Positions 8,761 to 17,434 of a DNA stretch of 64,000 nucleotides are shown here, in pieces. The position numbers and the translations under genes are program-made. The stretch is from Shinella yambaruensis (GTDB lineage Bacteria; Pseudomonadota; Alphaproteobacteria; Rhizobiales; Rhizobiaceae): positions 1 to 64,000 of the forward strand of contig NZ_JALJCK010000002.1 in NCBI RefSeq assembly GCF_022899355.1. Reading direction: 5' to 3'. Position 1 is the stretch's first letter, and each line of letters opens with the position of its first letter. The notes under the pieces were generated by a model that saw only the letters and a list, made by a program, of their open reading frames with translations, had not been told where the DNA came from and searched no databases.

Positions 8761-9663
8761 TCAGCGCCCGGTCGCGGCATCGATGCCGCGGCGGCCGGAC
8801 ACGATGACATAGACGCAGAGCAGGACGAGCATCACGCTCATCACCATCATCGCGAGCGCCGAGCCGAAGGGCCAGTTGCGCGCGGCGAGGAACTGCTGCT
8901 CGATGAGATTGCCGAGCATCATCACCTTGGCGCCGCCGAGAATGGCCGGCACGACGAAATTGCCGAGCGCCGGGATGAAGACGATCACCGCCCCGCCGGC
9001 AATGCCGGGCGCCGTCAGCGGCAGGATGATGCGCAGGAAGGTGCGGATCGGCCCCGCGCCGAGATCAAGCGAGGCGCGCACCAGTGTCCAGTCGAGCTTT
9101 TCGACGCTGGCATAGACCGGCATGAACATGAAGGGGATGAAGACATAGACCATGCCGAGCACGATCGCCCCGTCCGTATAGATCAGCTCCAGCGGCCGGG
9201 CGACGACGCCGGTGTTCAGCAGGACGGAATTGACGAGGCCGGTCTGGCGCAGGATCAGCACCCAGATGAACAGCCGCACGATGAGGCTGGTGAAGAAGGG
9301 CAGGGTGATGAGGAACAGGCAGAAATTCTTCCAGCGCTCGGAAAGCCGGCTGATGCAGAAGGCGGCCGGATAGCAGACGAGGAGCGTGGCGACCACCGTC
9401 AGCGCGGCGATCTTCAGCGAGCGCAGGAAGATGGCGATATAGACCGGATCGAAATCCTCGAACATCGGATCGGCGAAGCCGAGGATGCGGCCGTAATTGT
9501 GCGGATACCAGGTCCATTCCACCCCGCCGTAAAGGCCGGGGGCTAAAAAGCTCGTCACGATCATGATGGCGAGCGGGCCGAGGAAGAAGACGGCGAGGAA
9601 CAGCGAGACCGGCCCGAGCAGCAGGCCGAGCTGGGCGCGGCGACGGAAGGCGATCGACGACAT
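8761..9663 (-). CDS. Polyamine-class ABC transporter permease (PotB-like)
   Basis: A 300-residue inner-membrane permease with about six helices. The coupling motif RASLDLGAGPIRTFLRIILP is near residues 196-215, as in PotB/PotH proteins. The ATG at 9663 follows the ATPase stop codon (9665-9667) almost directly, so the two are probably translationally coupled. It forms the heterodimeric channel with the next permease, 12 bp downstream. Confidence 0.9.
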   Translation of the reverse strand: MSSIAFRRRAQLGLLLGPVSLFLAVFFLGPLAIMIVTSFLAPGLYGGVEWTWYPHNYGRILGFADPMFEDFDPVYIAIFLRSLKIAALTVVATLLVCYPAAFCISRLSERWKNFCLFLITLPFFTSLIVRLFIWVLILRQTGLVNSVLLNTGVVARPLELIYTDGAIVLGMVYVFIPFMFMPVYASVEKLDWTLVRASLDLGAGPIRTFLRIILPLTAPGIAGGAVIVFIPALGNFVVPAILGGAKVMMLGNLIEQQFLAARNWPFGSALAMMVMSVMLVLLCVYVIVSGRRGIDAATGR

Positions 9664-9664
9664 G

Positions 9665-10747
9665 TCAGGCGGCCTCCGCCGGGATGAGGTGGACCGCCGC
9701 GGGATCATAGGCGAGGCGGGCGCGGCGCGACTGCTCGATCTCGCCGACGAGGTTGCGGCGCGCCGCCGGGATTTCCGCGATGACGCGCCGGCCGGTCGCC
9801 GTGCGGCCGAAAAGCTCGAAGGTCGAGCCGACGAAGACGATCTGTTCGAGGTCGACGTCGAGGCTCGGGGCGGTGTCCCCCTGCTGCGCGAGGAAGAATT
9901 GTTCGGGGCGGATGAGCGCGGTCGCCGCGCCGCTTGCGCCCGCCTTCGCGTGGGCGATGGACAGGCCGTCGCCGGTCACGAGCCGCGCGCCCTCCGCCCG
10001 GCCCTCGAAGAGATTGCTCGCGCCGACGAAGGTGGCGACGAAACTGTTCTTCGGCTGGTCGTAGATGGCGCGGGGCGTATCGAGCTGCTGGATGCGGCCG
10101 CCCGACAGCACGGCGACGCGGTCCGACATGGTCAGCGCCTCCTGCTGGTCGTGCGTGACGAAGATGAAGGAGATGCCGAGGTCGTGCTGGAGCGTCTTCA
10201 GCTCGATCTGCATGGCCTGGCGCAGGTTCTTGTCGAGGGCGGAGAGCGGTTCGTCGAGCAAAAGCAGCTTCGGGCGGGCGATGATGGCGCGGGCGAGCGC
10301 CACGCGCTGCTGCTGGCCGCCGGAAAGCTGGCGCGGCTTGCGGCCCTCCATGCCGTCGAGGCCGACCATGCGCAGCGCTTCGGCGACGCGCTTGGCCCGC
10401 TCCGGCCGCGCGATCCCCGCCACTTCCAGCGCATAGCCGGTGTTTTCGCCCACGGTCATATGGGGAAAGAGGGCGTAGTTCTGGAACACCGTATTGACCG
10501 GGCGGCGATAGGGCGGGCGGTCCGTCATGTCCTCGCCGTCGATCAGGATGCGGCCGGAATCGAGCTCCACGAAGCCGCTGATCGCCTGGAGGAGGGTGGT
10601 CTTGCCGCAGCCGGACGGGCCCAGCAGCGTCAGGAATTCATTGCGGCGCACGGTAAGGTCGATCGCGTCGAGCGCCGTCACCGTCTGTCCTTCGGGCGTG
10701 CCAAAGGCTTTCGCCGCCTTCTCCAGGCGGACTATCGAATCTCGCAT
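9665..10747 (-). CDS. Polyamine-class ABC transporter ATPase (PotA-like)
   Basis: A 360-residue ABC ATPase. It has Walker [10 protein letters not shown] (about 38-46), the Q-loop, signature [15 protein letters not shown] (about 140-154) and Walker [14 protein letters not shown]-terminal TOBE-type region of about 110 residues follows, as in PotA and other spermidine/putrescine importers. The ATG at 10747 was chosen because the 20 upstream codons run through AT-rich promoter sequence. It is the first gene of the minus-strand transporter operon and faces the divergent binding-protein gene. Confidence 0.93.
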   Translation of the reverse strand: MRDSIVRLEKAAKAFGTPEGQTVTALDAIDLTVRRNEFLTLLGPSGCGKTTLLQAISGFVELDSGRILIDGEDMTDRPPYRRPVNTVFQNYALFPHMTVGENTGYALEVAGIARPERAKRVAEALRMVGLDGMEGRKPRQLSGGQQQRVALARAIIARPKLLLLDEPLSALDKNLRQAMQIELKTLQHDLGISFIFVTHDQQEALTMSDRVAVLSGGRIQQLDTPRAIYDQPKNSFVATFVGASNLFEGRAEGARLVTGDGLSIAHAKAGASGAATALIRPEQFFLAQQGDTAPSLDVDLEQIVFVGSTFELFGRTATGRRVIAEIPAARRNLVGEIEQSRRARLAYDPAAVHLIPAEAA

Positions 10748-10763
10748 CGTCGTTCCCCAAAAT

Positions 10764-10819
10764 GTTATTAAAATAACGCTTGTGCGATTTAGATAGTTGG
10801 ATACCATTTAGCCATCCAA
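10764..10819. promoter_or_regulatory. Divergent promoter region of the polyamine-type transporter
   Basis: This is an AT-rich segment between the divergent ATPase and binding-protein genes. GTTATTAAAATAAC (10764-10777) is a palindrome apart from its central two bases. TTGGAT (10797-10802) and ATCCAA (10814-10819) form a perfect inverted repeat with 11-bp spacing. Either could bind the RpiR-family regulator encoded just downstream of the binding-protein gene. The assignment is inferred from position only. Confidence 0.45.
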
Positions 10820-10911
10820 GTCAACGGCCGAAAGAAGCCGGGACGGGAACATCCGGTGCAAAGGAAAGCACCGGGGCCACGACGGGCCAAACCATCAGAG
10901 GAGATCATTCG

Positions 10912-11982
10912 ATGACGAAGTCTTATCGCGCCGGCGCATCCGGCCTTGGGGCATGGACGCGCCGCACCGCCCTCTCGCTCGCCGCCCTCGTGGCGACGGC
11001 GGGCATGGCAAGCGCCGCCGAACTCAACATCTACAACTGGGGCGAATACATCAATCCGGAGGTTCTGAAGAAGTTCGAGGAGGAGACCCAGATCAAGGTC
11101 AACCTCTCGACCTATTCCTCCAACGAGGAAATGCTGGCGAAGATCCAGGGCGGCGCGACAGGGTACGATATCGTCTTCCCCTCCGTGCACATGCACGACA
11201 TCATGGCCAAGCTCGAGCTTCTGGAAAAGACCGACATCAACACGTTCGAGGGCTTCAAGAACATCGATCCCGCCTTCCTGCGCGCGAAAAGCGACCCGAA
11301 GGGCGAATATTGCCTGCCCTATGCCTGGGGCTCGGTCGGCATCTTCTATAACCGCACGATCCTCGGCAAGGACGTCACGGGCTGGAAGGACCTGATCGAG
11401 ACGGTGAAGGCCAAGGGGCTGAAATTCACCCTGCTCGACGACATGCGCGAGGTGCTGGCGGTCGGCCTCATGCTGAACGGCCACAAGATCAACTCCACCG
11501 ATCCGGCGGAATTGCAGCAGGCGGCCGAGACGATCATCGCCATGAAGCCCCATGTCGCGGCCTTCACCTATGACACGCGGCCGATGGTGCAATCCGGCGA
11601 CGTCGCGGCCGGCCACTTCTTCGTCGGCGCGATGGTCGACGTCTTCGGCGACGAGAAGGACCTCGGCTATGTGATCCCCGAGGAGGGCGCGACCATGTAC
11701 CAGGAGGACGTCTGCGTCTTGAAGACGGCTCCCAACAAGGAGAACGCCATCAAGTTCCTGCAGTTCTACACCCGCCCGGAAATCGCCGCGCTCAACGTCG
11801 CGCAGCAGACCAATGGCACGGCCAACGTGCCGGCGCGGGAATTGACCCCGGAAAAGATCAAGAATAGCAAGGAAATCAACCCGCCGGCCGAGACGATGGC
11901 GCGTCTCCAGATCTTTGAGGACCTGGGCCCGGCACTGCGCCAGCTCGACCGCGTCTGGACGCGCATCAAGACGGCGCAGTGA
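10912..11982 (+). CDS. Spermidine/putrescine-class periplasmic binding protein (PotD-like)
   Basis: A 356-residue exported binding protein. The N-terminus carries a twin-arginine-like RR before the hydrophobic core and an ASA cleavage site (about residue 36). The mature start ELNIYNWGEYINPEVLKKFE is the hallmark of the PotD/PotF family. An AGAGGAGAT site precedes the ATG. It is divergent from the matching ATPase, permeases and DmpA peptidase and should deliver the substrate to them. Polyamine specificity is the family default; the linked peptidase suggests a modified or amide-containing amine. Confidence 0.92.
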   Translation: MTKSYRAGASGLGAWTRRTALSLAALVATAGMASAAELNIYNWGEYINPEVLKKFEEETQIKVNLSTYSSNEEMLAKIQGGATGYDIVFPSVHMHDIMAKLELLEKTDINTFEGFKNIDPAFLRAKSDPKGEYCLPYAWGSVGIFYNRTILGKDVTGWKDLIETVKAKGLKFTLLDDMREVLAVGLMLNGHKINSTDPAELQQAAETIIAMKPHVAAFTYDTRPMVQSGDVAAGHFFVGAMVDVFGDEKDLGYVIPEEGATMYQEDVCVLKTAPNKENAIKFLQFYTRPEIAALNVAQQTNGTANVPARELTPEKIKNSKEINPPAETMARLQIFEDLGPALRQLDRVWTRIKTAQ

Positions 11983-12038
11983 ACGCGCGCGATCCCCGCC
12001 CGTCTTTCGGCGGGCGGGAGTTTGGAGAAGGGGGCGAC

Positions 12039-12893
12039 GTGTCGAAACGCATTCTGAAGCTCGTTCGGTCCGACGACCTCCGGCGCTCCAAATCCGACAG
12101 GCTGATCGCCCACTATATCGAGCGCAACATCGCCGAATTGCCCTTCGAGACGGCGCGCTCCATCGCCCAGCGCCTTCAGGTCTCGCCGATGACCATCGGG
12201 CGCTATCTCCGCCGGATGGGCTTCGACGGGCTCGACGAACTGAAGAGCGAACTGCGTCGCGGCGGCTCCAACCCGGCCTGGGAGGTCAAGGGACCGGTCG
12301 CCTCGCTGGAGCAGGACCGCAAGGAGGGAAAGCTTCTTGCCGGCCTCATCCAGCAGCAGATCGACAATCTCGGCCAGATCTACGCCATCACCAGCGCGCC
12401 GGAATGGCAGCAGACGATCGACGCGCTGATCGGCGCAACGGAAGTCTATGTCGCCGCCTATCAGAACGTGCGCGGCATCGCCCAGTATTTCGCCAGCCAG
12501 CTTTCCTATACGCGCCCGCGCGTGCAGTTCGTCGACGGCCTCAACGGCACCTATGCGGAACTGCTCGACGGCTCCGTCGAGGGACGGCTGCTCTTCTTGC
12601 ATGACGTGCGCCGCTTTGCCGCCAAGGCGCGGCCGCTCGCGCTGGAGGCGCGGCGGGCCGGCGTGAAGGTCGTTCTGCTTACCGACGAGTTCTGCCCCTG
12701 GGGGCCGGAGGTCTCCGACATCTGCCTCATCGTGCCCGGTTCGCACGGACCGCTCTGGGACGGCGCGGCCACCATGACCGCCGTCATGGACCTCATGCTC
12801 AGCAACATCATCGTCCTGAAGGGCGACGAGGTGAGCGAGCGCGTCGACACGCTCACCCACCTCCAGGATGTCTTCGGGGATTTCGAGAGCTGA
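12039..12893 (+). CDS. MurR/RpiR-family transcriptional regulator
   Basis: A 284-residue regulator with an N-terminal RpiR helix-turn-helix (ETARSIAQRLQVSPMTIGRY, about residues 37-56) and a C-terminal SIS-type domain (about 125-260). RpiR proteins sense small phosphorylated or amine-type metabolites. The GTG at 12039 is preferred because GGAGAAGGGGG lies just upstream. An earlier in-frame GTG at 11979 overlaps the binding-protein stop. It lies directly downstream of the PotD-like gene and probably controls the divergent transporter operon, with the palindromes at 10764-10819 as candidate sites. Confidence 0.88.
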   Translation: MSKRILKLVRSDDLRRSKSDRLIAHYIERNIAELPFETARSIAQRLQVSPMTIGRYLRRMGFDGLDELKSELRRGGSNPAWEVKGPVASLEQDRKEGKLLAGLIQQQIDNLGQIYAITSAPEWQQTIDALIGATEVYVAAYQNVRGIAQYFASQLSYTRPRVQFVDGLNGTYAELLDGSVEGRLLFLHDVRRFAAKARPLALEARRAGVKVVLLTDEFCPWGPEVSDICLIVPGSHGPLWDGAATMTAVMDLMLSNIIVLKGDEVSERVDTLTHLQDVFGDFES

Positions 12894-12933
12894 GCGCCTT
12901 GACGCTGCCGAGCACGGCGGACTAAGGATGGGG

Positions 12934-13145
12934 AGACGGTTCCCCGAAGGATGACTCCCAGGGGATTAATAGGGAACACGGTGCGGACGACCCAACAGGG
13001 ACCCATTCCGTGGCTGCCCCCGCAACTGTAGGCGGATTGCCGCCTGTCCTTAGGACGCGTCTTCGCGTCATGCCACTGCGGTTCTCCCGCGGGAAGGCAG
13101 ACAGGCAGCAGATATCCGTGAGCCAGGAGACCTGCCGTCGTCGAG
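12934..13145 (+). promoter_or_regulatory. Cobalamin (B12) riboswitch
   Basis: All main landmarks of an AdoCbl-class riboswitch are visible in order. There is the GACGGTTCC opening (about 12935) and a GGGATTAATAGGGAACACGG segment (about 12961-12980). The core GGCTGCCCCCGCAACTGTAGG (first 20 bases from 13013) is followed by GCCACTG (about 13072) and the B12 box GAGCCAGGAGACCTGCC (13120-13136). The opening GACGG can pair with the closing CCGTC. It should reduce expression of the following uptake operon when cobalamin is plentiful. Exact ends are approximate. Confidence 0.93.
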
Positions 13146-13190
13146 CCAATTTCCAAGTCACGGGCGGGGATGCCCGGAACAGGAGACCCT

Positions 13191-13277
13191 ATGACGACCC
13201 TGGCTGCCGGCGACGGCGGAATCCCATTCGTTTTCTCCCGACCGCAATCGATCCGCCTTTGTCGGCGCGTCGGCTGA
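13191..13277 (+). CDS. 28-codon leader ORF between B12 riboswitch and uptake operon
   Basis: A short ORF (MTTLAAGDGGIPFVFSRPQS and eight more residues) starts at an ATG preceded by AGGAG and ends 33 bp before the binding-protein start. It lies just 3' of the B12 box, so ribosome access to it could be affected by the riboswitch. Its first codons resemble the start of the next gene (MTTL in both), but I do not recognise the peptide. It may be a real leader peptide or chance. Confidence 0.3.
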   Translation: MTTLAAGDGGIPFVFSRPQSIRLCRRVG

Positions 13278-13310
13278 GCCCGCACGCTTTCACTCATCCG
13301 GGAGACACCC

Positions 13311-14354
13311 ATGACCACTCTGCCTGCGGCCGCACGCGCCGCAACCTTCATTTCCGCGCTGGCCGGCGCCGCCGTGCTCGTCCTGTCCTCGGGCGCCGTG
13401 CAGGCGGCCGCGACGCAATATCCGCTGACGCTGGAGAACTGCGGCCGCAGCGTGACGTTCGAAAAGGCGCCGGAGCGCGCCGTCTCGCTCGGCCAGAGCA
13501 CAACGGAGATCCTCTACCTGCTCGGCGTCGGCGAGCGCATGGTCGGCACGGCCGTCTGGATCGGTCCGGTTCTGGCCGGCTACGAGGAGGTCAATGCCAA
13601 GGTCGAGCGCCTTGCCGACAACGACCCGAGCTTCGAGAGCGTCGTTGCCAAGAAACCGGACCTCGTCACGGCGCAGTTCCAGTGGCATGTCGGCCCGGAG
13701 GGCATCGTCGCGACGCCGGAACAGTTCGAGGAGCTGAACATCCCGGTCTATACCTCGCCTGCCGATTGCGTCGGCAAGGACAATTCCGGCGGCGGCGACG
13801 GCGTGCGCAAGACCGTCTTCACCATGGACCTGATCTACAAGGAAATCAGCGAGCTGGCGCAGATTTTCGATGTTCAGGATCAAGGTGAGAAGGTCATCGC
13901 CGACCTCAAGGCCCGCGAGGCGGCGGCGCGCCAGAAGATCGCCTCGGCGGACGGCAAGCTCTCCGCCGTCTTCTGGTTCTCCAGCGCCGAACTCGACATC
14001 GATCCCTATGTCGCCGGCCGCAATGGCGCGCCGGGCTACATCCTGTCGGCGCTCGGCATCCGGAATGTCATCGAGAGCGACGAGGAATGGCCGACGGTCG
14101 GCTGGGAAACCATCGCCAAGGCCGATCCGACGATCATCGTCGCCGGCAAGATGGAGCGCCGCCGCTTTCCGGCCGACGATGTCGCCGTCAAGCACCAGTT
14201 CCTGAAGTCCGATCCGGTCGCCAGCCTCATGCCGGCCGTCAAGAACGGCCATGTCGTCGACATGGATGCCCAGGCGATGAACCCGACGATCCGCACGATC
14301 GAAGGCATCGAGGTGCTCGCCGACGCCGTCGAGAAGGCTGGCCTCGCAAAGTGA
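13311..14354 (+). CDS. btuF: B12-type periplasmic binding protein (BtuF/FepB-like)
   Basis: A 347-residue exported binding protein of the helical-backbone metal-chelate class (PBP type III). The signal peptide ends near residue 33 (VQAAA). The conserved ERAVSLGQSTTEILYLLGVG is near residues 56-75, and a long central helix follows. The upstream riboswitch makes cobalamin or a corrinoid the likely ligand; siderophore binding is the alternative within this family. It overlaps the permease gene by four bases (GTGA). Confidence 0.88.
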   Translation: MTTLPAAARAATFISALAGAAVLVLSSGAVQAAATQYPLTLENCGRSVTFEKAPERAVSLGQSTTEILYLLGVGERMVGTAVWIGPVLAGYEEVNAKVERLADNDPSFESVVAKKPDLVTAQFQWHVGPEGIVATPEQFEELNIPVYTSPADCVGKDNSGGGDGVRKTVFTMDLIYKEISELAQIFDVQDQGEKVIADLKAREAAARQKIASADGKLSAVFWFSSAELDIDPYVAGRNGAPGYILSALGIRNVIESDEEWPTVGWETIAKADPTIIVAGKMERRRFPADDVAVKHQFLKSDPVASLMPAVKNGHVVDMDAQAMNPTIRTIEGIEVLADAVEKAGLAK

Positions 14355-15379
14355 CGGCCGATCGCCCCATCCTGCTTCTTGCGGGCGCCGCCTTCGCGGC
14401 GCTCGTGCTGCTCGTCGCCGCGCTCGGGGTGGGCGCGGCGGTGGGCGAGACGGCCATTCCGCTCGATATCGTGGCGAAGACCCTGGCGAACCGCCTGTGG
14501 CAGGCGGGCTATGCGCTTGAGCCGATCGACGAGGGCATCATCTGGAACTACCGGCTGAGCCGCGCGATCGTCGCCGCTTGCTGCGGCTCGGCCTTGGCGC
14601 TTTCCGGCGTCATCCTGCAATCGCTGCTGCGCAACGCGCTGGCCGATCCCTACATCCTCGGCATTTCCGCCGGCGCCTCGACAGGGGCGGTGAGCATCGC
14701 GATCCTCGGCTTCGGCGCCGGTCTCCTGACGCTGCCGATCGGGGCCTTCATCGGCGCGCTCATCGCCTTCGGCTTCGTCAGCGCGCTCGCCGTGCGCGCC
14801 GGCCGCGGCACGGGCGCGATCATCCTGGCGGGCGTCGCGGGGTCGCAGCTCTTCAACGCGCTCACCTCCTTCATCGTCACCAAGGCGGCCAATGCCGAGC
14901 AGGCGCGCGCCATCATGTTCTGGCTGCTCGGCAACCTTTCCGGCGTGCGCTGGCCGGATGTCGGGCTGGCCGTGCCGGTCGCGCTTTTCGGCCTTCTCGT
15001 CTGCCTCTGGCATGCCCGCGCGCTCGATGCCTTCACGTTCGGCACGGAATCGGCGGCCTCGCTCGGCATTCCGGTGCGCCGCGTCTATGTCGTGCTGATC
15101 GCCGTTTCCGCCGTCATGACCGCCAGCATGGTCAGCATGGTCGGCTCGATCGGCTTCGTCGGCCTCGTCATTCCCCATGTCGCGCGCATGCTCGTCGGCG
15201 TCCGGCACGGGCTGCTGCTGCCCGCCTCGGCGCTGATCGGCGCCATCTTCATGATCGCCGCGGACGTGCTGTCGCGCATCATCATCCCCGGCCAGGTGCT
15301 GCCTATCGGCGTCATCACCGCCCTGTTCGGCGCGCCGGCCTTCGCGCTCATCCTCAGCCAGAGGAGATCGGCCCTGTGA
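14351..15379 (+). CDS. btuC: FecCD/BtuC-family ABC transporter permease
   Basis: A 342-residue polytopic permease starting at GTG 14351, which overlaps the binding-protein stop. About nine to ten hydrophobic segments are present. Family landmarks include LQSLLRNALADPYILGISAG (about 96-115) and GSIGFVGLVIPHVARMLVG (about 264-282). It forms the homodimeric channel for corrinoid or siderophore import with the downstream ATPase, which it overlaps by four bases. Confidence 0.93.
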   Translation: MTADRPILLLAGAAFAALVLLVAALGVGAAVGETAIPLDIVAKTLANRLWQAGYALEPIDEGIIWNYRLSRAIVAACCGSALALSGVILQSLLRNALADPYILGISAGASTGAVSIAILGFGAGLLTLPIGAFIGALIAFGFVSALAVRAGRGTGAIILAGVAGSQLFNALTSFIVTKAANAEQARAIMFWLLGNLSGVRWPDVGLAVPVALFGLLVCLWHARALDAFTFGTESAASLGIPVRRVYVVLIAVSAVMTASMVSMVGSIGFVGLVIPHVARMLVGVRHGLLLPASALIGAIFMIAADVLSRIIIPGQVLPIGVITALFGAPAFALILSQRRSAL

Positions 15380-16176
15380 CGCTCTCGGCAAAAGGCCTTT
15401 GCTGGTCGGTCGGCGGCACGACCATCCTGTCGGATGTCTCGCTCGACGTGCACCCCGGCGAGTTCCTGGGCATCATCGGCCCGAACGGCTCCGGCAAGAC
15501 CAGCCTGATGGCGCTGATGGCCGGTATCCGCAGGCCGCAGGCCGGCGCGGTGACGCTCGACGGCAAACCGCTTTCCGCCCATGGCCGGCAGGCGATCGCC
15601 CGGCGCATCGCCTTCGTCGAGCAGCAGGCCGAGACCACCGAGCGCATCACCGCGCGCCAGGCGGTCGAACTCGGCCGCACGCCCCATCTCGGCGCGCTGA
15701 CGCCCTGGTCGCGGGCGGACGACGCCATCGTCGACCGTGCGCTGGAGGAGGTCGACATGGCGCACTTTTCCCGCCGGCTCTGGCACACGCTCTCCGGCGG
15801 CGAGCGCCAGCGGCTGCATATCGCCCGCGCGCTCGCCCAGCAGGCGCCGATCCTCCTTCTCGACGAGCCGACAAACCACCTCGACATCGGCCATCAGATC
15901 AGCCTGCTCCAGCTGGTGCGCGAGCAGGACCTGACCGTCGTCGCCGCGCTGCACGATCTCAACCACGCCGCCATGTTCTGCGATCGCATCGCCGTCATGC
16001 AGGGCGGCCGCATCGTCGCGCTCGGCACGCCCGCCAAGGTGCTGGAGCCGCAGCGCCTCGCCGACGTCTTCGGTGTCACCGTCGATGTCGAGCGCGACAG
16101 CGCCGGCGGCTGCTTCATCCGCTATCGCCGGCCGGAGCCGCGGCCGGCCAAACTCAAGCTCGTTGCAGAGGCATGA
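15376..16176 (+). CDS. btuD: BtuD/FecE-family ABC transporter ATPase
   Basis: A 266-residue ATPase starting at GTG 15376. It has Walker A GPNGSGKTS (about 35-43), signature LSGGERQRLHIARALAQ (about 137-153) and Walker B LLLDEPTNHLDIGHQ. The domain organisation is that of iron-siderophore/B12 importers. An AGAGGAG site precedes the start. It energises the BtuC-like permease and overlaps the pseudoazurin gene by four bases. Confidence 0.93.
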   Translation: MTLSAKGLCWSVGGTTILSDVSLDVHPGEFLGIIGPNGSGKTSLMALMAGIRRPQAGAVTLDGKPLSAHGRQAIARRIAFVEQQAETTERITARQAVELGRTPHLGALTPWSRADDAIVDRALEEVDMAHFSRRLWHTLSGGERQRLHIARALAQQAPILLLDEPTNHLDIGHQISLLQLVREQDLTVVAALHDLNHAAMFCDRIAVMQGGRIVALGTPAKVLEPQRLADVFGVTVDVERDSAGGCFIRYRRPEPRPAKLKLVAEA

Positions 16177-16625
16177 TGAAAACCCGTTTCCTCCTAGCTG
16201 CGGCCTTCGCCGCTTTCCTCCACGCCGCTCCCGCCGCCGCCGAAACGTTTCGCGTCGAGATGCGCAATCGCGGCGAACGGGGTTCGATGGTCTTCGAGCC
16301 TGATTTTCTGGCGATCAAGCCGGGCGACAGCGTCAAATTCATCGCCACCCACAAGAGCCACAATGCCGCGAGCATCGAGGGCATGGTTCCCGAGGGCTAT
16401 GCGGGCTTCAAGGGCAAGATCAACGAGGAGATTGAGGTGACCTTCGACCAGCCGGGTTACTACGGCATCAAATGCTCGCCGCATTTCGGCATGGGCATGG
16501 TCATGCTGGTCAAGGTCGGTGAAGCGGAGCTGACGGAGGCGATCCGCAAGGTCGAGGTGCCGGCCCGCGCCCGGCCGCGCTTCGACGATATCTTTGCCCG
16601 CATCGATGCCGGCGAGGGGCGGTGA
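16173..16625 (+). CDS. Pseudoazurin (blue copper electron carrier)
   Basis: A 150-residue precursor with a signal peptide ending near residue 23 (APAAA). The mature type 1 copper domain has all four ligands: His63, Cys101, His104 and Met109. Their spacing (38, 3 and 5 residues) is exactly that of classical pseudoazurins. These are periplasmic electron donors, best known for copper nitrite reductase. Its start overlaps the ATPase stop and its stop overlaps the methyltransferase start, so it is a true member of the B12-controlled operon. That is not its usual denitrification setting. Confidence 0.93.
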   Translation: MMKTRFLLAAAFAAFLHAAPAAAETFRVEMRNRGERGSMVFEPDFLAIKPGDSVKFIATHKSHNAASIEGMVPEGYAGFKGKINEEIEVTFDQPGYYGIKCSPHFGMGMVMLVKVGEAELTEAIRKVEVPARARPRFDDIFARIDAGEGR

Positions 16626-17434
16626 TGCACGGCCCGCGCGCCAACAGCCACCTCAAGGAGGACATTCGCGACTACTGGTCGCGCCGCTCCGAAACCTTCG
16701 ACCTTGCCTTCGGCCATCGTATTCCCGAAGGGCCGGAATTCGACGCCTGGGCGGCGGCGATCCGCGAAAACCTCGGTCCCGAACCGCGCCGCGTGCTGGA
16801 GCTTGCCTGCGGCACGGGGGAGGTGACGCGTCTCCTCCTCTTCCTCGGCCATGAGGTGACGGCGCTCGATTTCTCCGAGGCGATGCTGGCGGTGGCGCGG
16901 AAAAAACATGCCGGGGCGAGAGGGCTTCGCTTCCTGCTCGCCGATGCGGAAAATCCGATGGAGCCGGACGAGAGCTACGATGCGATCGTCTGCCGCCATC
17001 TCGTCTGGACGCTGACGACCCCAGCCGAGGCCTTTGCGGAATGGCACCGCATGCTGAAGCCCGGCGGCACGCTTCTGTTCTTCGACGGCGACTGGGCCGC
17101 GCCGACCCGGCTCGGCCGGCTGGCGAGCCGGGCCATCGCCGTCATCGACAAGGTCGTCGGCGCCGATCCCCACTATGACGGGGCGATGAGCGCGCGCCAT
17201 GCCGACATCATGGAGCGGCTGCCCTTCGGCGAGGGGTTGACCGTCGAGCGCGTGCTGCCGCTGCTGGCGGCGGCAGGATTCCGCGACATGACGATCGGCT
17301 CGCATGCGCCCATCGCAAAGGCCCAGCGCCGCACGGCGGACCTGCGCAACAGGCTGCGCACGCTGCTTTACCGCCGTTTCATCCTTTGCTGCCGGAAGCA
17401 GCCGCGTCCGGTTCCGGCTCCACCGTCAGCTTAA
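16625..17434 (+). CDS. Class I SAM-dependent methyltransferase
   Basis: A 269-residue Rossmann-fold methyltransferase. Motif I VLELACGTGEVT is near residues 58-69, the acidic LDFSEAML near 82-89, and the post-motif segment LKPGGTLLFFDGDW near 142-155. The start overlaps the pseudoazurin stop (TGATG). The substrate is unknown. Position at the end of a B12-riboswitch operon hints at corrinoid or cofactor modification, but that is only inference. Its last 56 bp overlap the convergent phnF gene. Confidence 0.88.
   Translation: MHGPRANSHLKEDIRDYWSRRSETFDLAFGHRIPEGPEFDAWAAAIRENLGPEPRRVLELACGTGEVTRLLLFLGHEVTALDFSEAMLAVARKKHAGARGLRFLLADAENPMEPDESYDAIVCRHLVWTLTTPAEAFAEWHRMLKPGGTLLFFDGDWAAPTRLGRLASRAIAVIDKVVGADPHYDGAMSARHADIMERLPFGEGLTVERVLPLLAAAGFRDMTIGSHAPIAKAQRRTADLRNRLRTLLYRRFILCCRKQPRPVPAPPSA

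Noticed and set aside
11979-12038. N-terminal extension of the RpiR regulator from GTG 11979
   Set aside because: The extra 20 residues are not RpiR-like, and GGAGAAGGGGG lies right before GTG 12039.
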